From Lysinibacillus cavernae (GTDB lineage Bacteria; Bacillota; Bacilli; Bacillales_A; Planococcaceae), in the NCBI RefSeq assembly GCF_009724685.1, contig NZ_WMEF01000005.1:1-64000 (forward strand): 64,000 nucleotides of DNA, written 5' to 3'. Positions 7,860-16,766 of the stretch are shown here, piece by piece. Position 1 is the first letter of the stretch; each line of letters begins with the position of its first letter. The translations under genes were made by a program, and so were the position numbers. The notes under the pieces are model-generated. The model saw nothing but the letters and a program-made list of their open reading frames with translations. It did not search any database and had not been told where the DNA came from.

Positions 7860-8279
7860 TTAAAATTGAGAATTCATAATCGTGGACAAAGCCTTTTTGA
7901 GAACAACTTGTTCATCGTTTGACAAATTTTGAAGAACTGTTTGATTTAATTCAGCTGTTGCTTTTTCTATTTTCTCCTTCAGTTCATTCGCTTTTGGAGT
8001 AGCCACTACTAAAACAGCTCGACGGTTTTCTGGATCAATTGATCGTTCAACCAGGTCAGCTTTCTGCATTTTATCTAAAATACCTGAAATTGTAGGCGCT
8101 TCTAAATATAATAGCTCCCCGATTTGCTTAGGAAAGAGCTGTCCCTCATGCCATAAACAATTTAATACACCATATTGAGCAGGTGTCACTCCATACTCTT
8201 CTAAAAGTTTACTGAAGTATTTAAATACTTTATTTTGACTAGTACTCAACAAAAAATTTATGCATTCCTGTAATTCCAT
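7860..8279 (-). CDS. MarR-family transcriptional regulator (139 aa)
   Basis: A winged-helix repressor of the MarR type. VTPAQYGVLNCLWHEGQLFPKQIGELLYLEAPTISGILDKMQKADLVERSIDPENRRAVLV (about 31-91) contains the recognition helix and the D-x-R wing (DPENRR). Helices at both ends form the dimer interface. It is transcribed away from the quinone oxidoreductase at 8387, with a perfect palindrome between them, so it most likely represses that gene and itself. The inducer is unknown; MarR relatives next to such oxidoreductases commonly respond to quinones, aldehydes or thiol stress. Confidence 0.9.
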   Translation of the reverse strand: MELQECINFLLSTSQNKVFKYFSKLLEEYGVTPAQYGVLNCLWHEGQLFPKQIGELLYLEAPTISGILDKMQKADLVERSIDPENRRAVLVVATPKANELKEKIEKATAELNQTVLQNLSNDEQVVLKKALSTIMNSQF

Positions 8280-8294
8280 ATTATCTCCTCCATA

Positions 8295-8322
8295 TTGACA
8301 ATCACAATCTTATCATGATAAC
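8295..8322 (+). promoter_or_regulatory. Promoter of the oxidoreductase with MarR operator
   Basis: A -35 TTGACA at 8295-8300 and a -10-like GATAAC at 8317-8322 (16-bp spacing) face the plus-strand gene. The 12-bp perfect palindrome TTATCATGATAA at 8310-8321 overlaps the -10, the usual place for a MarR operator. Confidence 0.6.
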
Positions 8323-8386
8323 TTTGAACAGAAAACACTTCTGCACCAAAACTATTTTGTAGCAGAATTAAAAGGGGATGTATTAA

Positions 8387-9373
8387 TTGGATTCTTTTAA
8401 AGCAATTGTTGTGAAAGAAAAGGATGAACAAATTATTTATGAATTAGAACAGATAACTTTTGATAACTTATCTGAAGGAGACGTGCTGATTCAGGTAGCT
8501 TATTCTTCCATCAACTATAAGGATATGCTAGCAGTTCAGAAAAATGGTGGTGTTATTCGAAACTATCCGATGATTCCTGGTATTGACTTAAGTGGCACAG
8601 TTGTTCAATCGAAGAATACTCAATTTGAACCTGGACAGCAGGTCATTGTAACTGGCTTTGCTATGGGAATGAATCATACAGGCGGATTTGCCGAATATGC
8701 TAGAGTCCCTGCCGAATGGATCGTACCATTGCCAGACCAATTAGATTTAAAGGATGCCATGATTTTTGGAACAGCAGGTTACACTGCTGGGCTTTCTATT
8801 ATGGCTTTAGAACAAAATGGAATGAACGTAAAGAATAATCCTAGTATACTTGTGACTGGATCGACTGGTGGCGTCGGAAGTATTGCATTACAAATCCTAT
8901 CTAAAATTGGCTATAAAAACATCACTGCGTTGGTAAGAAAAGAGCATCAAGTAGAAGTAGCAAAATCCTTAGGAGCAACTGAAGTCATTTTTGCTAGTGG
9001 ATTGGGTGGAATACAAAAACCATTAAATAAGCAGAAATATGACTATGTATTAGACACTGTAGGTGGTGAAGTGGCATCTGCATTGATTCCACAAATTTCT
9101 TATGGCGGAAGCATGAGTATGTGTGGAAATGCAGGAGGCATTCATCTAACAACAACAGTATTGCCATTTATCCTTAGAGGAATTAACCTTTTAGGAATTG
9201 ATTCAGTGAATGTACCAATTGAAAATCGAGAAAACGTATGGGTGAAAATGTCTAAAGAGTGGAACGTCAGTAAAGACGCACTAACTAATGCAATTTCACT
9301 TAAAGATGTGCCTAAAACAATTGATGCTATCAAAAATGGTCAACATTTAGGAAGAACGATTATAAAACTTTAA
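8387..9373 (+). CDS. YhdH/YhfP-type NAD(P)H:quinone oxidoreductase (328 aa)
   Basis: A zinc-free medium-chain dehydrogenase/reductase of the acrylyl-CoA reductase (AcuI)/YhdH/YhfP subgroup, using NADPH to reduce quinones or enoyl-type substrates. The start is TTG 8387 with AAGGGG upstream. The N-terminal GroES-like domain contains SSINYKDMLAV and IPGIDLSGTV. The Rossmann domain carries the nucleotide loop VTGSTGGVGSIALQILSKIG (about 162-181). The full family length is present. It is divergent from the MarR gene and followed by its own terminator, so it is a single-gene operon under MarR control. The physiological substrate is not known. Confidence 0.9.
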   Translation: MDSFKAIVVKEKDEQIIYELEQITFDNLSEGDVLIQVAYSSINYKDMLAVQKNGGVIRNYPMIPGIDLSGTVVQSKNTQFEPGQQVIVTGFAMGMNHTGGFAEYARVPAEWIVPLPDQLDLKDAMIFGTAGYTAGLSIMALEQNGMNVKNNPSILVTGSTGGVGSIALQILSKIGYKNITALVRKEHQVEVAKSLGATEVIFASGLGGIQKPLNKQKYDYVLDTVGGEVASALIPQISYGGSMSMCGNAGGIHLTTTVLPFILRGINLLGIDSVNVPIENRENVWVKMSKEWNVSKDALTNAISLKDVPKTIDAIKNGQHLGRTIIKL

Positions 9374-9383
9374 TAATAATGAA

Positions 9384-9419
9384 AGAACACAAATGTTACA
9401 TTCCATTTGTGTTCTTTTT
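9384..9419. terminator. Intrinsic terminator
   Basis: The 12-bp stem AGAACACAAATG / CATTTGTGTTCT is followed by a T-run. It lies between the convergent oxidoreductase and SDR genes and can serve the plus strand. Confidence 0.85.
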
Positions 9420-9458
9420 ATTGCCCCTTATTTCATCAGACAATTTATTTTTTTCACT

Positions 9459-10214
9459 CTACCCTCGCAGAAATCCGCCTTCTGAATGGAGTATTTGTCC
9501 AGTTATCCATTTAGCCTCATCACTTGCAAGGAAGCTAATCATTCTTGCTACATCATCTGGCGTTCCGATTCGCCCCATTGGAAATTTTGGTAACAAATAG
9601 TTTCTAATCTCGTCATTCATCCAAGTGGAGTCTGTTGGTCCTGGATTAACAGCATTAACTGTTATGTCAAATGGAGCAAGCTCTTGTGCTAATGATCTAG
9701 TAAAGGCTGAAATAGCTCCTTTTGTAGATACATAGGCGAGTTCCCCAACCATGGGCCCTAAATCTTGACCCGATGTCATATTAATAATTCTACCCGATTG
9801 TAAGTTGGAATTTTGAAATAGACGTGCAAATTCAACACAAAGAAGAAAAGTTGATCTCATATTCACTGCGTAGTGTTCGTCAAGTGTTTGTGCGTCTAAC
9901 AGTAAATAACCATCCTGCGTTGAATGAGCTGCATTATTTACTAAGATAGAAGGTATACCTAGTTTTTCGACGACCGTATGAAGTATTGTTTTTGCTGCCT
10001 GTCGATCTGATAAATCAATCGTCATTTCTTCACTAGAAACACCCATACTCAAAATCTCATTCTTGAATTCGTCAATCCACTCAGGATTCGCATGCCAGTG
10101 TGTAAAAAAAATATTTACACCATCCGCAGCTAATTTTCTACAAATAGCTGTTCCTATATCACTTGGATGACTTGCTCCTGTAATGATTGCGATATTATTT
10201 TGGAAATTACCCAT
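9459..10214 (-). CDS. Short-chain dehydrogenase/reductase (251 aa)
   Basis: A classical SDR resembling 3-oxoacyl-ACP reductases. The cofactor loop is the variant TGASHPSDIG (about 13-22). NNAA follows at about 93-96, the catalytic Ser lies in INMTSGQD (about 144-151), the YxxxK motif is YVSTK (about 161-165), and VNAVNPGPTDS follows. The C-terminus SDEAKWITGQILHSEGG is typical. Substrate is unknown. The start has GGGGG about 8 bases upstream. It is convergent with the quinone oxidoreductase and appears to be a single transcription unit. Confidence 0.9.
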   Translation of the reverse strand: MGNFQNNIAIITGASHPSDIGTAICRKLAADGVNIFFTHWHANPEWIDEFKNEILSMGVSSEEMTIDLSDRQAAKTILHTVVEKLGIPSILVNNAAHSTQDGYLLLDAQTLDEHYAVNMRSTFLLCVEFARLFQNSNLQSGRIINMTSGQDLGPMVGELAYVSTKGAISAFTRSLAQELAPFDITVNAVNPGPTDSTWMNDEIRNYLLPKFPMGRIGTPDDVARMISFLASDEAKWITGQILHSEGGFLRG

Positions 10215-10462
10215 CTATTTACCCCCGTTTAAAAAGAGATGTTATGTAGATAAAAAAGAGCATAACCACGATGGTCTGCCCAGCTTTTGGAAATTACCCA
10301 CCACTGTTATACTCATCATCAACCCCCAACAAATAGACATACTGCCCCATTAAGTGGATAAGGTTGTCTCATTATTTTCATTGAACAAAATTTATAGATA
10401 CTTAATCCACTTTCTATGTCTCTTACCCCATCATACGTGCCCCATTTGACAAACCATAGCCG

Positions 10463-11119
10463 CTAATTAGTATTTTTTATGTTACGTTGAACTTCAATAG
10501 TAAACCTTTGTAAATCAAAGTGATGTTCCCTAATTGTGTCTTCGGCTAACTGTTGAACCTGCTTTTGTAACGCTTCATTTTTCTCCTCTGTCAAATTGAT
10601 TAGTATATGAATATTCTCTGATGTAATACTGTGATCGATGCTGAAGGTATCATAATTTTGTTCAATCATTGCTTCAAATAGATTTGCCATGACATCATTA
10701 TAGCTGAGGCGAGTCGAAAGAGTATCTGAAGGCTCATAGAGACTCTTTAGCGTTAGTTGAAAAGAAATCTGATGTAAATCATGTTCTTTGATAACAGCCA
10801 GCATCGTTTCTTCTATATTTTGCTTTGTCATGTTATCGACCTTGTCGGGTAATGACACAAGAAGTTCGATTTTCCCATTCGGCAGAACACCATAGTCTAC
10901 TAGAGAATGATAGGATTCTTTACGTAAGGCATTAGAAATATCACTGATTAAAAATTGATATTGCTGAATATAACTCAATAATTCATTATTGCTCGGTCGT
11001 GACATTGGCACATTTGATTTTTCAGCATATTGAATAGGTGCATTTGCGAAAAAAACAAATGCCCCACATACAAGGAATGAAAGTAGAAACCATAACGTAA
11101 ATATCCTTTTGATAAACAT
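10463..11119 (-). CDS. Membrane-anchored hypothetical protein (218 aa)
   Basis: One N-terminal membrane helix or uncleaved signal (residues 7-27, FTLWFLLSFLVCGAFVFFANA) is followed by an extracytoplasmic domain. The rest shows alternating helix and strand with two similar segments (VLPNGKIELLVSLPDKVDNM... and ...ENIHILINLTEEKNEAL), suggesting a duplicated small fold. There is no lipobox. AAGGGGG precedes ATG 11119. It follows the acetyltransferase gene by 46 bases and is probably the last gene of the 11913-10463 unit. The family is not recognised. Confidence 0.65.
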   Translation of the reverse strand: MFIKRIFTLWFLLSFLVCGAFVFFANAPIQYAEKSNVPMSRPSNNELLSYIQQYQFLISDISNALRKESYHSLVDYGVLPNGKIELLVSLPDKVDNMTKQNIEETMLAVIKEHDLHQISFQLTLKSLYEPSDTLSTRLSYNDVMANLFEAMIEQNYDTFSIDHSITSENIHILINLTEEKNEALQKQVQQLAEDTIREHHFDLQRFTIEVQRNIKNTN

Positions 11120-11165
11120 CTATAGCCCCCTTATTCGGGACTATATGCGACTCCTGTTTCGTAAA

Positions 11166-11639
11166 TTACTGTATAATTTTATAGAACAAGACGCGGTCTT
11201 GATTTTCTCCACCATAATTGCTATGGATGGACATGGCATTCATTTCCTTGTCACCTTTCTCCATTCTAAATCCCATGTTCGTGTGAAAGGCAATCGAAAT
11301 TTCGTTAATAGGTGACGTGACACATTTAACAATATTACGATGATACTGCTTCACTACATGAAAGAATACGTCATACAACCTTTTCGCAATATTCTGTTTT
11401 CTATAATCAGGATGAACCCCAACAAAATGGATAAATGCTTCATTGGAGTTGGACTGAGATAAAAATCCTACAAGAAAACCGATAATTTCGCCATCCTTTT
11501 CCATAATAAGGCTTGTATTTGTAAAGTGATCAAAAAATAATTTGGGTAACTTATCTGACATTTCCCTTCCACCCCACCACTCATTGATTAGTGGAGATAA
11601 AGTATAATAATCTGAACTTTGTAAGCTACGAATGTTCAT
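11166..11639 (-). CDS. GNAT-family N-acetyltransferase (157 aa)
   Basis: A Gcn5-related acetyltransferase. The N-terminal MNIRSLQSSDYYTLSPLINEWWGG is typical of the RimI-like branch, and the acetyl-CoA loop is FVGVHPDYRKQNIAKRLYDVF (about 72-92; Q/R-x-x-G/A consensus with N at the usual Gly). The C-terminal part holds the IAFHTNMGFRMEKGD segment (about 124-138). The acceptor is unknown. AAGGAGGAAGG lies just upstream of ATG 11639, 22 bases after the end of the broken membrane gene, so translation was probably coupled in an operon. Confidence 0.85.
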   Translation of the reverse strand: MNIRSLQSSDYYTLSPLINEWWGGREMSDKLPKLFFDHFTNTSLIMEKDGEIIGFLVGFLSQSNSNEAFIHFVGVHPDYRKQNIAKRLYDVFFHVVKQYHRNIVKCVTSPINEISIAFHTNMGFRMEKGDKEMNAMSIHSNYGGENQDRVLFYKIIQ

Positions 11640-11661
11640 GGAATCCTTCCTCCTTTTCTAC

Positions 11662-11913
11662 TCATACGTTGATATTTGGCAACGGCGCTGAAGGGGTGAA
11701 TGCATGCACAGCTACCACAATTAAATAAATAATTACAATCACCAGTGCAAACACGCTACCAATACGTATGAATTTAATTTACAAATCTGATAACTCTGGT
11801 GTTTCTTTATAACGCCAGCGCTCAAAAAAGAGATAACTTTCCTCTGGATTATACAAGCACCACATACAATAACCATAAACGGGTATGGATAAAACAATAC
11901 TGATGAATAACAT
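11662..11913 (-). pseudogene. Small membrane protein (DUF6199-like) broken by one stop codon
   Basis: The frame from ATG 11913 (GGAGGG upstream) reads MLFISIVLSIPVYGYCMWCL...FFERWRYKETPELSDL, meets TAA at codon 45 (11779-11781), then continues in the same frame IKFIRIGSVFALVIVIIYLIVV... to a stop at 11662. The two halves form a coherent 83-residue protein with two membrane helices. The NPEESYLFFERWRYKE segment resembles small DUF6199-type proteins (inference). One base change would restore it. It heads the operon with the acetyltransferase. Confidence 0.6.
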
Positions 11914-11989
11914 CTACATACCCTCCATCTAGGATGTTTAATCATACTATTATTTTACCCTACCATTTATTTCAAAATCAATGTTTCAA

Positions 11990-13465
11990 TTAAACCTTTG
12001 CCATCACTAAAGACTTTAACGTATCGCTTAAAGTCTGAATACGATTCGTTGTTTCTGTCATCATCACCAATAGTTGATTTTCATCCTCCACTGAATGCAA
12101 TATGTCGCCAGTGGATGCTGCATTTTGCTCTGTCATTTTATTAAGCTTTTCAATTTGCATTTGTATCGCCTCGAATTGTTTAATGGCACTGCTTAATTCG
12201 TGCATCCCCCTTGTCAAATCAGTATTCGTTTGCGTAAATGTTTCTTTCAAAATAGTAAAGAATTGACTGACATCCTGCAATAGCCTTTCACCATGCTGTA
12301 ATGCTTGTTCACCTTCGTCAGAACGGTGATGAGCCTCTGTTGATTTTTCAAATAAGGTTTTCGTTACATTAGTTATGCTCACAGTAATGGCAGCACTTTC
12401 CTCTGCTAGCTTACGCACCTCATCTGCCACAATGGCAAACCCTTTTCCATGCTCTCCTGCCCTAGCCGCTTCAATAGCCGCGTTTAGTGCCAATAAATTT
12501 GTCTGTTCTGCAATATGTGTGATTCCCTTTAATAAGCTATCCACCGTTTGCAAACTATGCTGAAGCTCGTTTACGGTTTCTGCTGTTGAGCTCATCGCAT
12601 GACTCATTACACTTATTTGGGCCATCGCGTCCTGCATTTTGTCCCACCCTATCAACACTTCATGCTGAAGATCGTTAGATTTCGCTACTGTGTCCTTCGA
12701 AATCGTCAATGTTTCATTAACAAAATGAACAGAATCGCTCATTGTTCCGTGAATCATTTGTAAACTGGAAGCCTCTTGTTGAATACTGGCAGAAATATCT
12801 TCTGTCGCTAACAATATTTGCTTGCTTGAGCCTGAAATCCTTTGCATAGTTTGCTGGAATTGCGTTACATGCTCGTCCAAGGCACGACTGCTTTTTTCGA
12901 TTTCTTGAAACGTATTTTGTAATTGATTGTAAGACGCTCGCACTTCATTTTGCTGAATTTCCGCATGTTCAATCAGCTCATTACCCCATTTTGCAAGTAA
13001 ATAAAAGGCAATGATTACTCCATTCATAATCGCTAAAAGCGTCACAAAGACAATAATGTCATCAAATGGCCCCAACAAAGATTGCGAGTTGACCAAATAT
13101 AAAATGAAAAAACTAACGTTTGTCAGTATGCCAAAGAATACGATCAATTCTTTTTTAAAATACAGCGCGATAATGGCAACCGTACACAGTAAAATATAAT
13201 GTTTATTTAATGAAAAACTATCAAGCAAAAATAATGTAAAGACTACACTAGATGGAATTAGACCAAAGATAAAACCTTTAACATAGGTTTTAATGGGTAA
13301 TAAATAATTGCATACTGCCAATGTGATGACAGCTAGTCCGATAAATAAAAATAGTATTCCTTTCGATAGAATCATGGGCCCACAAATTAGAATGGCCAAA
13401 ATTGAAATAATAGCCAAATTGACACGGTGGACTTTCCGTGTATCGTAACGAACTTTATTCTCCAT
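11990..13465 (-). CDS. Methyl-accepting chemotaxis protein with membrane-embedded sensor (491 aa)
   Basis: A chemoreceptor that signals to CheA/CheW. Instead of the usual two helices flanking an external ligand domain, the N-terminal 180 residues contain about six membrane helices (for example 17-50, 63-79, 88-104, 108-127, 133-158) with very short loops, so the signal is probably sensed in or at the membrane. There is no HAMP domain. The signalling hairpin at about 310-345 has the hallmark [19 protein letters not shown] followed by [19 protein letters not shown] precedes ATG 13465. It is monocistronic. I see no clear sigma-D promoter. Confidence 0.92.
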   Translation of the reverse strand: MENKVRYDTRKVHRVNLAIISILAILICGPMILSKGILFLFIGLAVITLAVCNYLLPIKTYVKGFIFGLIPSSVVFTLFLLDSFSLNKHYILLCTVAIIALYFKKELIVFFGILTNVSFFILYLVNSQSLLGPFDDIIVFVTLLAIMNGVIIAFYLLAKWGNELIEHAEIQQNEVRASYNQLQNTFQEIEKSSRALDEHVTQFQQTMQRISGSSKQILLATEDISASIQQEASSLQMIHGTMSDSVHFVNETLTISKDTVAKSNDLQHEVLIGWDKMQDAMAQISVMSHAMSSTAETVNELQHSLQTVDSLLKGITHIAEQTNLLALNAAIEAARAGEHGKGFAIVADEVRKLAEESAAITVSITNVTKTLFEKSTEAHHRSDEGEQALQHGERLLQDVSQFFTILKETFTQTNTDLTRGMHELSSAIKQFEAIQMQIEKLNKMTEQNAASTGDILHSVEDENQLLVMMTETTNRIQTLSDTLKSLVMAKV

Positions 13466-13600
13466 TGCTATCCCCCTAAAAATGAATGGACATTCAGTTT
13501 GATTTTCTATTATTATATAGTATAACTACTACTTTTTGTAGCTAAATATTGCATGTAAAAGCATATTTTGTACATTGAAGAAATAAAAGGGGAAATTGAA

Positions 13601-14563
13601 TTGAGTAGAGTCCAACAAATCGCACCAAATTTTTATTGTATTGATACACATGATTTAAATCGGGAGCAGCGAACAAGCTCCTACCTACTAATAGATGAAA
13701 AAATCGCCTTAATCGAAACTTCTGCCAGTCCATCTGTTCCTTACATAAAGGAAGGATTAAAGGAATTAAATATTGCTTTAGAGGATATTCACTATGTCAT
13801 CGTGACACATATTCATTTAGATCACGCTGGTGGCGCAGGTTTATTTTTGCAAAGCTGTCCCAATGCCAAATTGGTCGTCCATCCACGAGGTTCGGCTCAT
13901 ATGATTGATCCTAGTCGTCTTATTTTCAGTGCAAAAGGAGTCTATGATGCTGAATTTGACCGACTCTTTGATCCGATTGTGCCCATTGATGCTAAGCGAA
14001 TTATAGAAGTTAGTCATGAACAACGTCTTCAGCTAGGTCAACATTATTTAACGTTCTATCATACAGAAGGCCATGCAAAACATCATGTTTCGATGTTTTA
14101 TTCCGCTACAAATGGCTTGTTTGTAGGTGATACTACAGGCGTTCGTTATCCAGAAATGGATGGAGAAGCGATAGATTTAATTATCCCATCAACTTCGCCT
14201 AACCAGTACAATCCTGAAACAATGGAGCAATCCATTCAATTGTACGAAAAGCTACAAGCAAATGAATTATATTTTGGCCATTATGGTGCTTATAAAAATC
14301 CACCAGAGGCCTATCGTCAAGTACGCTATTGGACCCCTCTCTTTTTAGCAGAAGGTAGAAAAGCACAAGCAGCATCAAGCCATTTCCAGGAACAAGTCCA
14401 ATTCTTAGATGCTCGCTTAAAAGAGCTTTTATTTAGCTATTTACAGGAAAATGGTATTTCGGATAATCATCCAGTCTATCAAACGATTCCATTTGATACC
14501 ATTGTATCGTCAATGGGGATACTGGATTATTTAGAAAAAGTAAATGCGGAGGTGCCACTATAA
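13601..14563 (+). CDS. Metallo-beta-lactamase-fold hydrolase (320 aa)
   Basis: I choose TTG 13601 as start because AAAAGGGG lies 5-8 bases upstream; the in-frame TTG at 13568 has none. The metal motif H70-I-H72-L-D74-H75 (VTHIHLDHAGGAG) is intact, followed by a His in TEGHAKHHVS (about 158-167) and an Asp in FVGDTTG. A YFGHYGA motif (about 225-231) supplies the last His. The fold binds two zinc or iron ions and hydrolyses thioester, phosphoester or lactone bonds. Substrate is unknown. It is a single gene ended by the hairpin at 14573. Confidence 0.88.
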   Translation: MSRVQQIAPNFYCIDTHDLNREQRTSSYLLIDEKIALIETSASPSVPYIKEGLKELNIALEDIHYVIVTHIHLDHAGGAGLFLQSCPNAKLVVHPRGSAHMIDPSRLIFSAKGVYDAEFDRLFDPIVPIDAKRIIEVSHEQRLQLGQHYLTFYHTEGHAKHHVSMFYSATNGLFVGDTTGVRYPEMDGEAIDLIIPSTSPNQYNPETMEQSIQLYEKLQANELYFGHYGAYKNPPEAYRQVRYWTPLFLAEGRKAQAASSHFQEQVQFLDARLKELLFSYLQENGISDNHPVYQTIPFDTIVSSMGILDYLEKVNAEVPL

Positions 14564-14572
14564 ATAGAAAAA

Positions 14573-14604
14573 GAGGTGTCTCATCAGTCATTTGCAGACA
14601 CCTC
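14573..14604 (+). terminator. Hairpin after the metallo-hydrolase
   Basis: The 8-bp stem GAGGTGTC / GACACCTC lies 10 bases after the stop codon. The following T-run is weak (CTTGTT). Confidence 0.55.
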
Positions 14605-14694
14605 CTTGTTCGTTTAATACCTTAAGATTAAAAATAGTTCAGGTCAGCTTGAAAATCCTGTTGCTTCCCTACCTCTTGAAAGTATTTAATGGGA

Positions 14695-14806
14695 TTAATC
14701 ACTTTTTTTCATGCGTTCCATTACAGCAGGAATCGTAAAGAACTCAGGTTTTAAACGACCATTGACCCCATCCCAATCACAGTTGAAAGAAAAAATCTTT
14801 ATGAAA
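14695..14806 (-). pseudogene. 3' remnant of an unidentified gene
   Basis: An open frame with no start reads FNCDWDGVNGRLKPEFFTIP then AVMERMKKSD and stops at 14695. Amino-acid usage looks coding, but it is preceded by a stop and overlaps the promoter region of the divergent ligase gene. It probably is the surviving end of a deleted gene. I cannot name the family. Confidence 0.35.
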
Positions 14807-14859
14807 GAACATTAAAATCTTTATAGTTGTTAATGCTAGCTATAAAAAAGGAAATTACT

Positions 14860-15801
14860 ATGACAACAATAAAGCCTATCAAACCTTTTGAGCCGATGAC
14901 TACATTGGAAATTCCTACAGCGGACAATTGGGTTGGACAAGTTAAGTGGGATGGAACTAGGATTTTGGTGTACTCGTCAGATAACACAACGCAAGTTTTT
15001 AATCGTAACTTGAATGAACGTTCAAAGCAATATCCAGAATTACTAATCCCAGAAGAGTATTCAAAAACTAATAAATTTATTATTGATGGTGAAGTAATTG
15101 CTTTTAAAAATGGTGTTCCCTCATTTTACGAGGTAATGAAACGAGACAGAATTAGAAACATAGAGAAAAACAAAGAAGTCCTTGAAAATGTTCCCATTGC
15201 CTATATGGTTTTTGATATTCTTTCAATTGATGATAAATGGATTACACACTTACCCCTATCAGAACGACAAAAAATTTTAAGAGAAATGATTATTCCTAAT
15301 ACACATATAAATGTTGTTGAAAATTTTACGGATACACAAGCACTTTTCGATGCATGCATTGAAAATGACCTTGAAGGTGTTGTTTTCAAAGATTTAAATA
15401 GTACTTATACTATTAATGGCAAGGATAGACGATGGCTAAAGAAAAAGAAAAATCAAGATATTATTGCAGTAATAGGAGGAGTAACCTTAAATAATTCATT
15501 AGTTAAATCATTACACTTAGGCTTATATAATGACCAAAACCAGTTAATTTATATAGGTAGCGTAGGTTCTGGAAATTTAACGAAAGAAGATTGGTTACAT
15601 TTTACGAAAAGTATAATTTCAATTATAAGAGAAAAATCACCTTTTGAAAATTTCGACGTTACAGATAATGTTTGGTTAGACCCTCTTTTTACAGTGAAAG
15701 TTCACTTTCTTGAATGGATCAATTGTAAAAAGTTAAGACATCCAACCATCGAAGCGTTTGTATCAATAAATCCAGAAAAATGCAGATTTCACCAGATTTA
15801 A
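14860..15801 (+). CDS. ATP-dependent DNA ligase, small NHEJ type (313 aa)
   Basis: A monomeric ATP-dependent ligase with only adenylation and OB-fold domains. I use ATG 14860 (AAAAAGG, 6-7 bases upstream) rather than the TTG 33 bases earlier. Motif I is K29-W-D-G (VGQVKWDGTR), the AMP-accepting lysine. Motif III is FIIDGEVIAF, IIIa is AYMVFDILSI, IV is LEGVVFKD and V is RRWLKKKK. The OB-fold is residues 195-313. It seals double-strand breaks with Ku. LigD (22.25 kb) and Ku (23.69 kb) are close, and LigD lacks its own adenylation domain, so this enzyme probably supplies ligation for the same pathway. It is oriented alone, without an operon partner. Confidence 0.9.
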   Translation: MTTIKPIKPFEPMTTLEIPTADNWVGQVKWDGTRILVYSSDNTTQVFNRNLNERSKQYPELLIPEEYSKTNKFIIDGEVIAFKNGVPSFYEVMKRDRIRNIEKNKEVLENVPIAYMVFDILSIDDKWITHLPLSERQKILREMIIPNTHINVVENFTDTQALFDACIENDLEGVVFKDLNSTYTINGKDRRWLKKKKNQDIIAVIGGVTLNNSLVKSLHLGLYNDQNQLIYIGSVGSGNLTKEDWLHFTKSIISIIREKSPFENFDVTDNVWLDPLFTVKVHFLEWINCKKLRHPTIEAFVSINPEKCRFHQI

Positions 15802-15895
15802 GTACATTACACCGAAAGACATATTGAATAAAACTAAATTATTTAATGATTAACTAAACAATTTCACTAGAAATATAAAAGACAGAGCCATTTAT

Positions 15896-16103
15896 TATGG
15901 TTCTGTCCCAAACTGTCGACAAAAGGAATCGAGAAGTTCACACTCGATTCCTTTTGTCATTTTTCTTCTTTGAATATGTTTAAAAATGGTGATTTTCTAC
16001 CCGCTTAAACATACTCTTCAAGCATAAGAACTCTTTTTACCTGCCACGTCCAAGTAGCCAGTTTCTTTAGATTCATGGCAGCAAAAGTAAGCATTACCTG
16101 CAT
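15896..16103 (-). mobile_element. Tail of an IS1182-type element
   Basis: On the minus strand the frame reads QVMLTFAAMNLKKLATWTWQ then VKRVLMLEEYV and stops at 16015; this is the C-terminus of IS1182/IS5-like DDE transposases. The end lies near the GGTTCTGTCCCAAAC sequence at about 15898. Between them is a 16-bp perfect inverted repeat (15918-15933 / 15943-15958), the element's terminal hairpin. Everything upstream of the last about 30 codons is gone, so it cannot move. Confidence 0.65.
15918..15958. terminator. 16-bp perfect hairpin inside the IS1182 tail
   Basis: GACAAAAGGAATCGAG pairs fully with CTCGATTCCTTTTGTC around a 9-base loop. It probably terminates or insulates the transposase gene and may now protect flanking genes. 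Confidence 0.65.
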
Positions 16104-16295
16104 AGAAAATTTTTTCTTTATATACAATAATTTTCAATTTAAATGGAAAGGCATTAATGACAAAGGTTGCCCCTTCATCGTTACTGCCCTTTTCTGTTGT
16201 TATATAAACTTAAAATGTTTGGGAAACATTTTTTTGGAAAAGTGGTTGTTAAATTGATTCCAAATTTCCCTTTATTAAAGAAAGGAGGGACTCGA

Positions 16296-16463
16296 TTGAG
16301 GGAATATGAATTCTTAATTGGTTTGATTAGCAACACAGGATTTGCAATTGTCGCTTTTTTATTGACCTTTTGGGAGTTTGATAAATTACTTGGATTGCTT
16401 GCAGAAGCTGTGGTTGACCCGATCCACATCGACGTTCTACTACAACTCCTGGTACTTCAATAG
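16296..16463 (+). CDS. YvrJ-like small membrane protein (55 aa)
   Basis: The start is TTG 16296 with an ideal AAAGGAGGG about 7 bases upstream. The sequence MREYEFLIGLISNTGFAIVA then FLLTFWEFDKLLGLL has one hydrophobic helix (about 8-26) preceded by a short acidic N-terminus and followed by a WEFDKLL segment. This resembles YvrJ-family holin-like miniproteins, in which F-(GA)-FPIVV-x-YLL-x-R-x-EKKL is common. The C-terminal 20 residues differ from that family and may come from a frame change. Function is unknown. Confidence 0.5.
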   Translation: MREYEFLIGLISNTGFAIVAFLLTFWEFDKLLGLLAEAVVDPIHIDVLLQLLVLQ

Positions 16464-16697
16464 GCAAATCAGCGATTAACGCTGCTACCCTCAATATATT
16501 CACTCTATGAATGAGTAGAGTAAATGTACGTAAATTGACAAATTTTAATAAAATTGAAGATTTCATTAAAATACATAGCATTTTTAATAGAAAACAATAC
16601 GAAAACTAATATATTTATTCAATAAAGGACTATATATCTAATTATTTTTTAAAAACTACATTTGTATAACTAGACTTTCATCCTACATATGCATACT
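16464..16697. other. Gene-free AT-rich gap before the LPMO promoter
   Basis: I see no gene or hairpin of note in this stretch, apart from the promoter that follows it. Confidence 0.4.
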
Positions 16698-16726
16698 TTG
16701 AATAATTATTAATATATTGCTATCAT
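16698..16726 (+). promoter_or_regulatory. Sigma-A-like promoter of the LPMO gene
   Basis: TTGAAT (16698-16703), 17-bp spacer, TATCAT (16721-16726). Transcription would start near 16733, giving a leader of about 34 nt that contains the AAGGAGA ribosome binding site. Confidence 0.55.
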
Positions 16727-16766
16727 ACTAGTTGCAATACAATTTCAATATAAGGAGACTAGTTAT

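Noticed and set aside
11739..11945. 68-aa minus-strand ORF
   Set aside because: Out of frame with the better-supported 83-codon membrane gene at 11662-11913, which has the ribosome binding site and hydrophobic helices.
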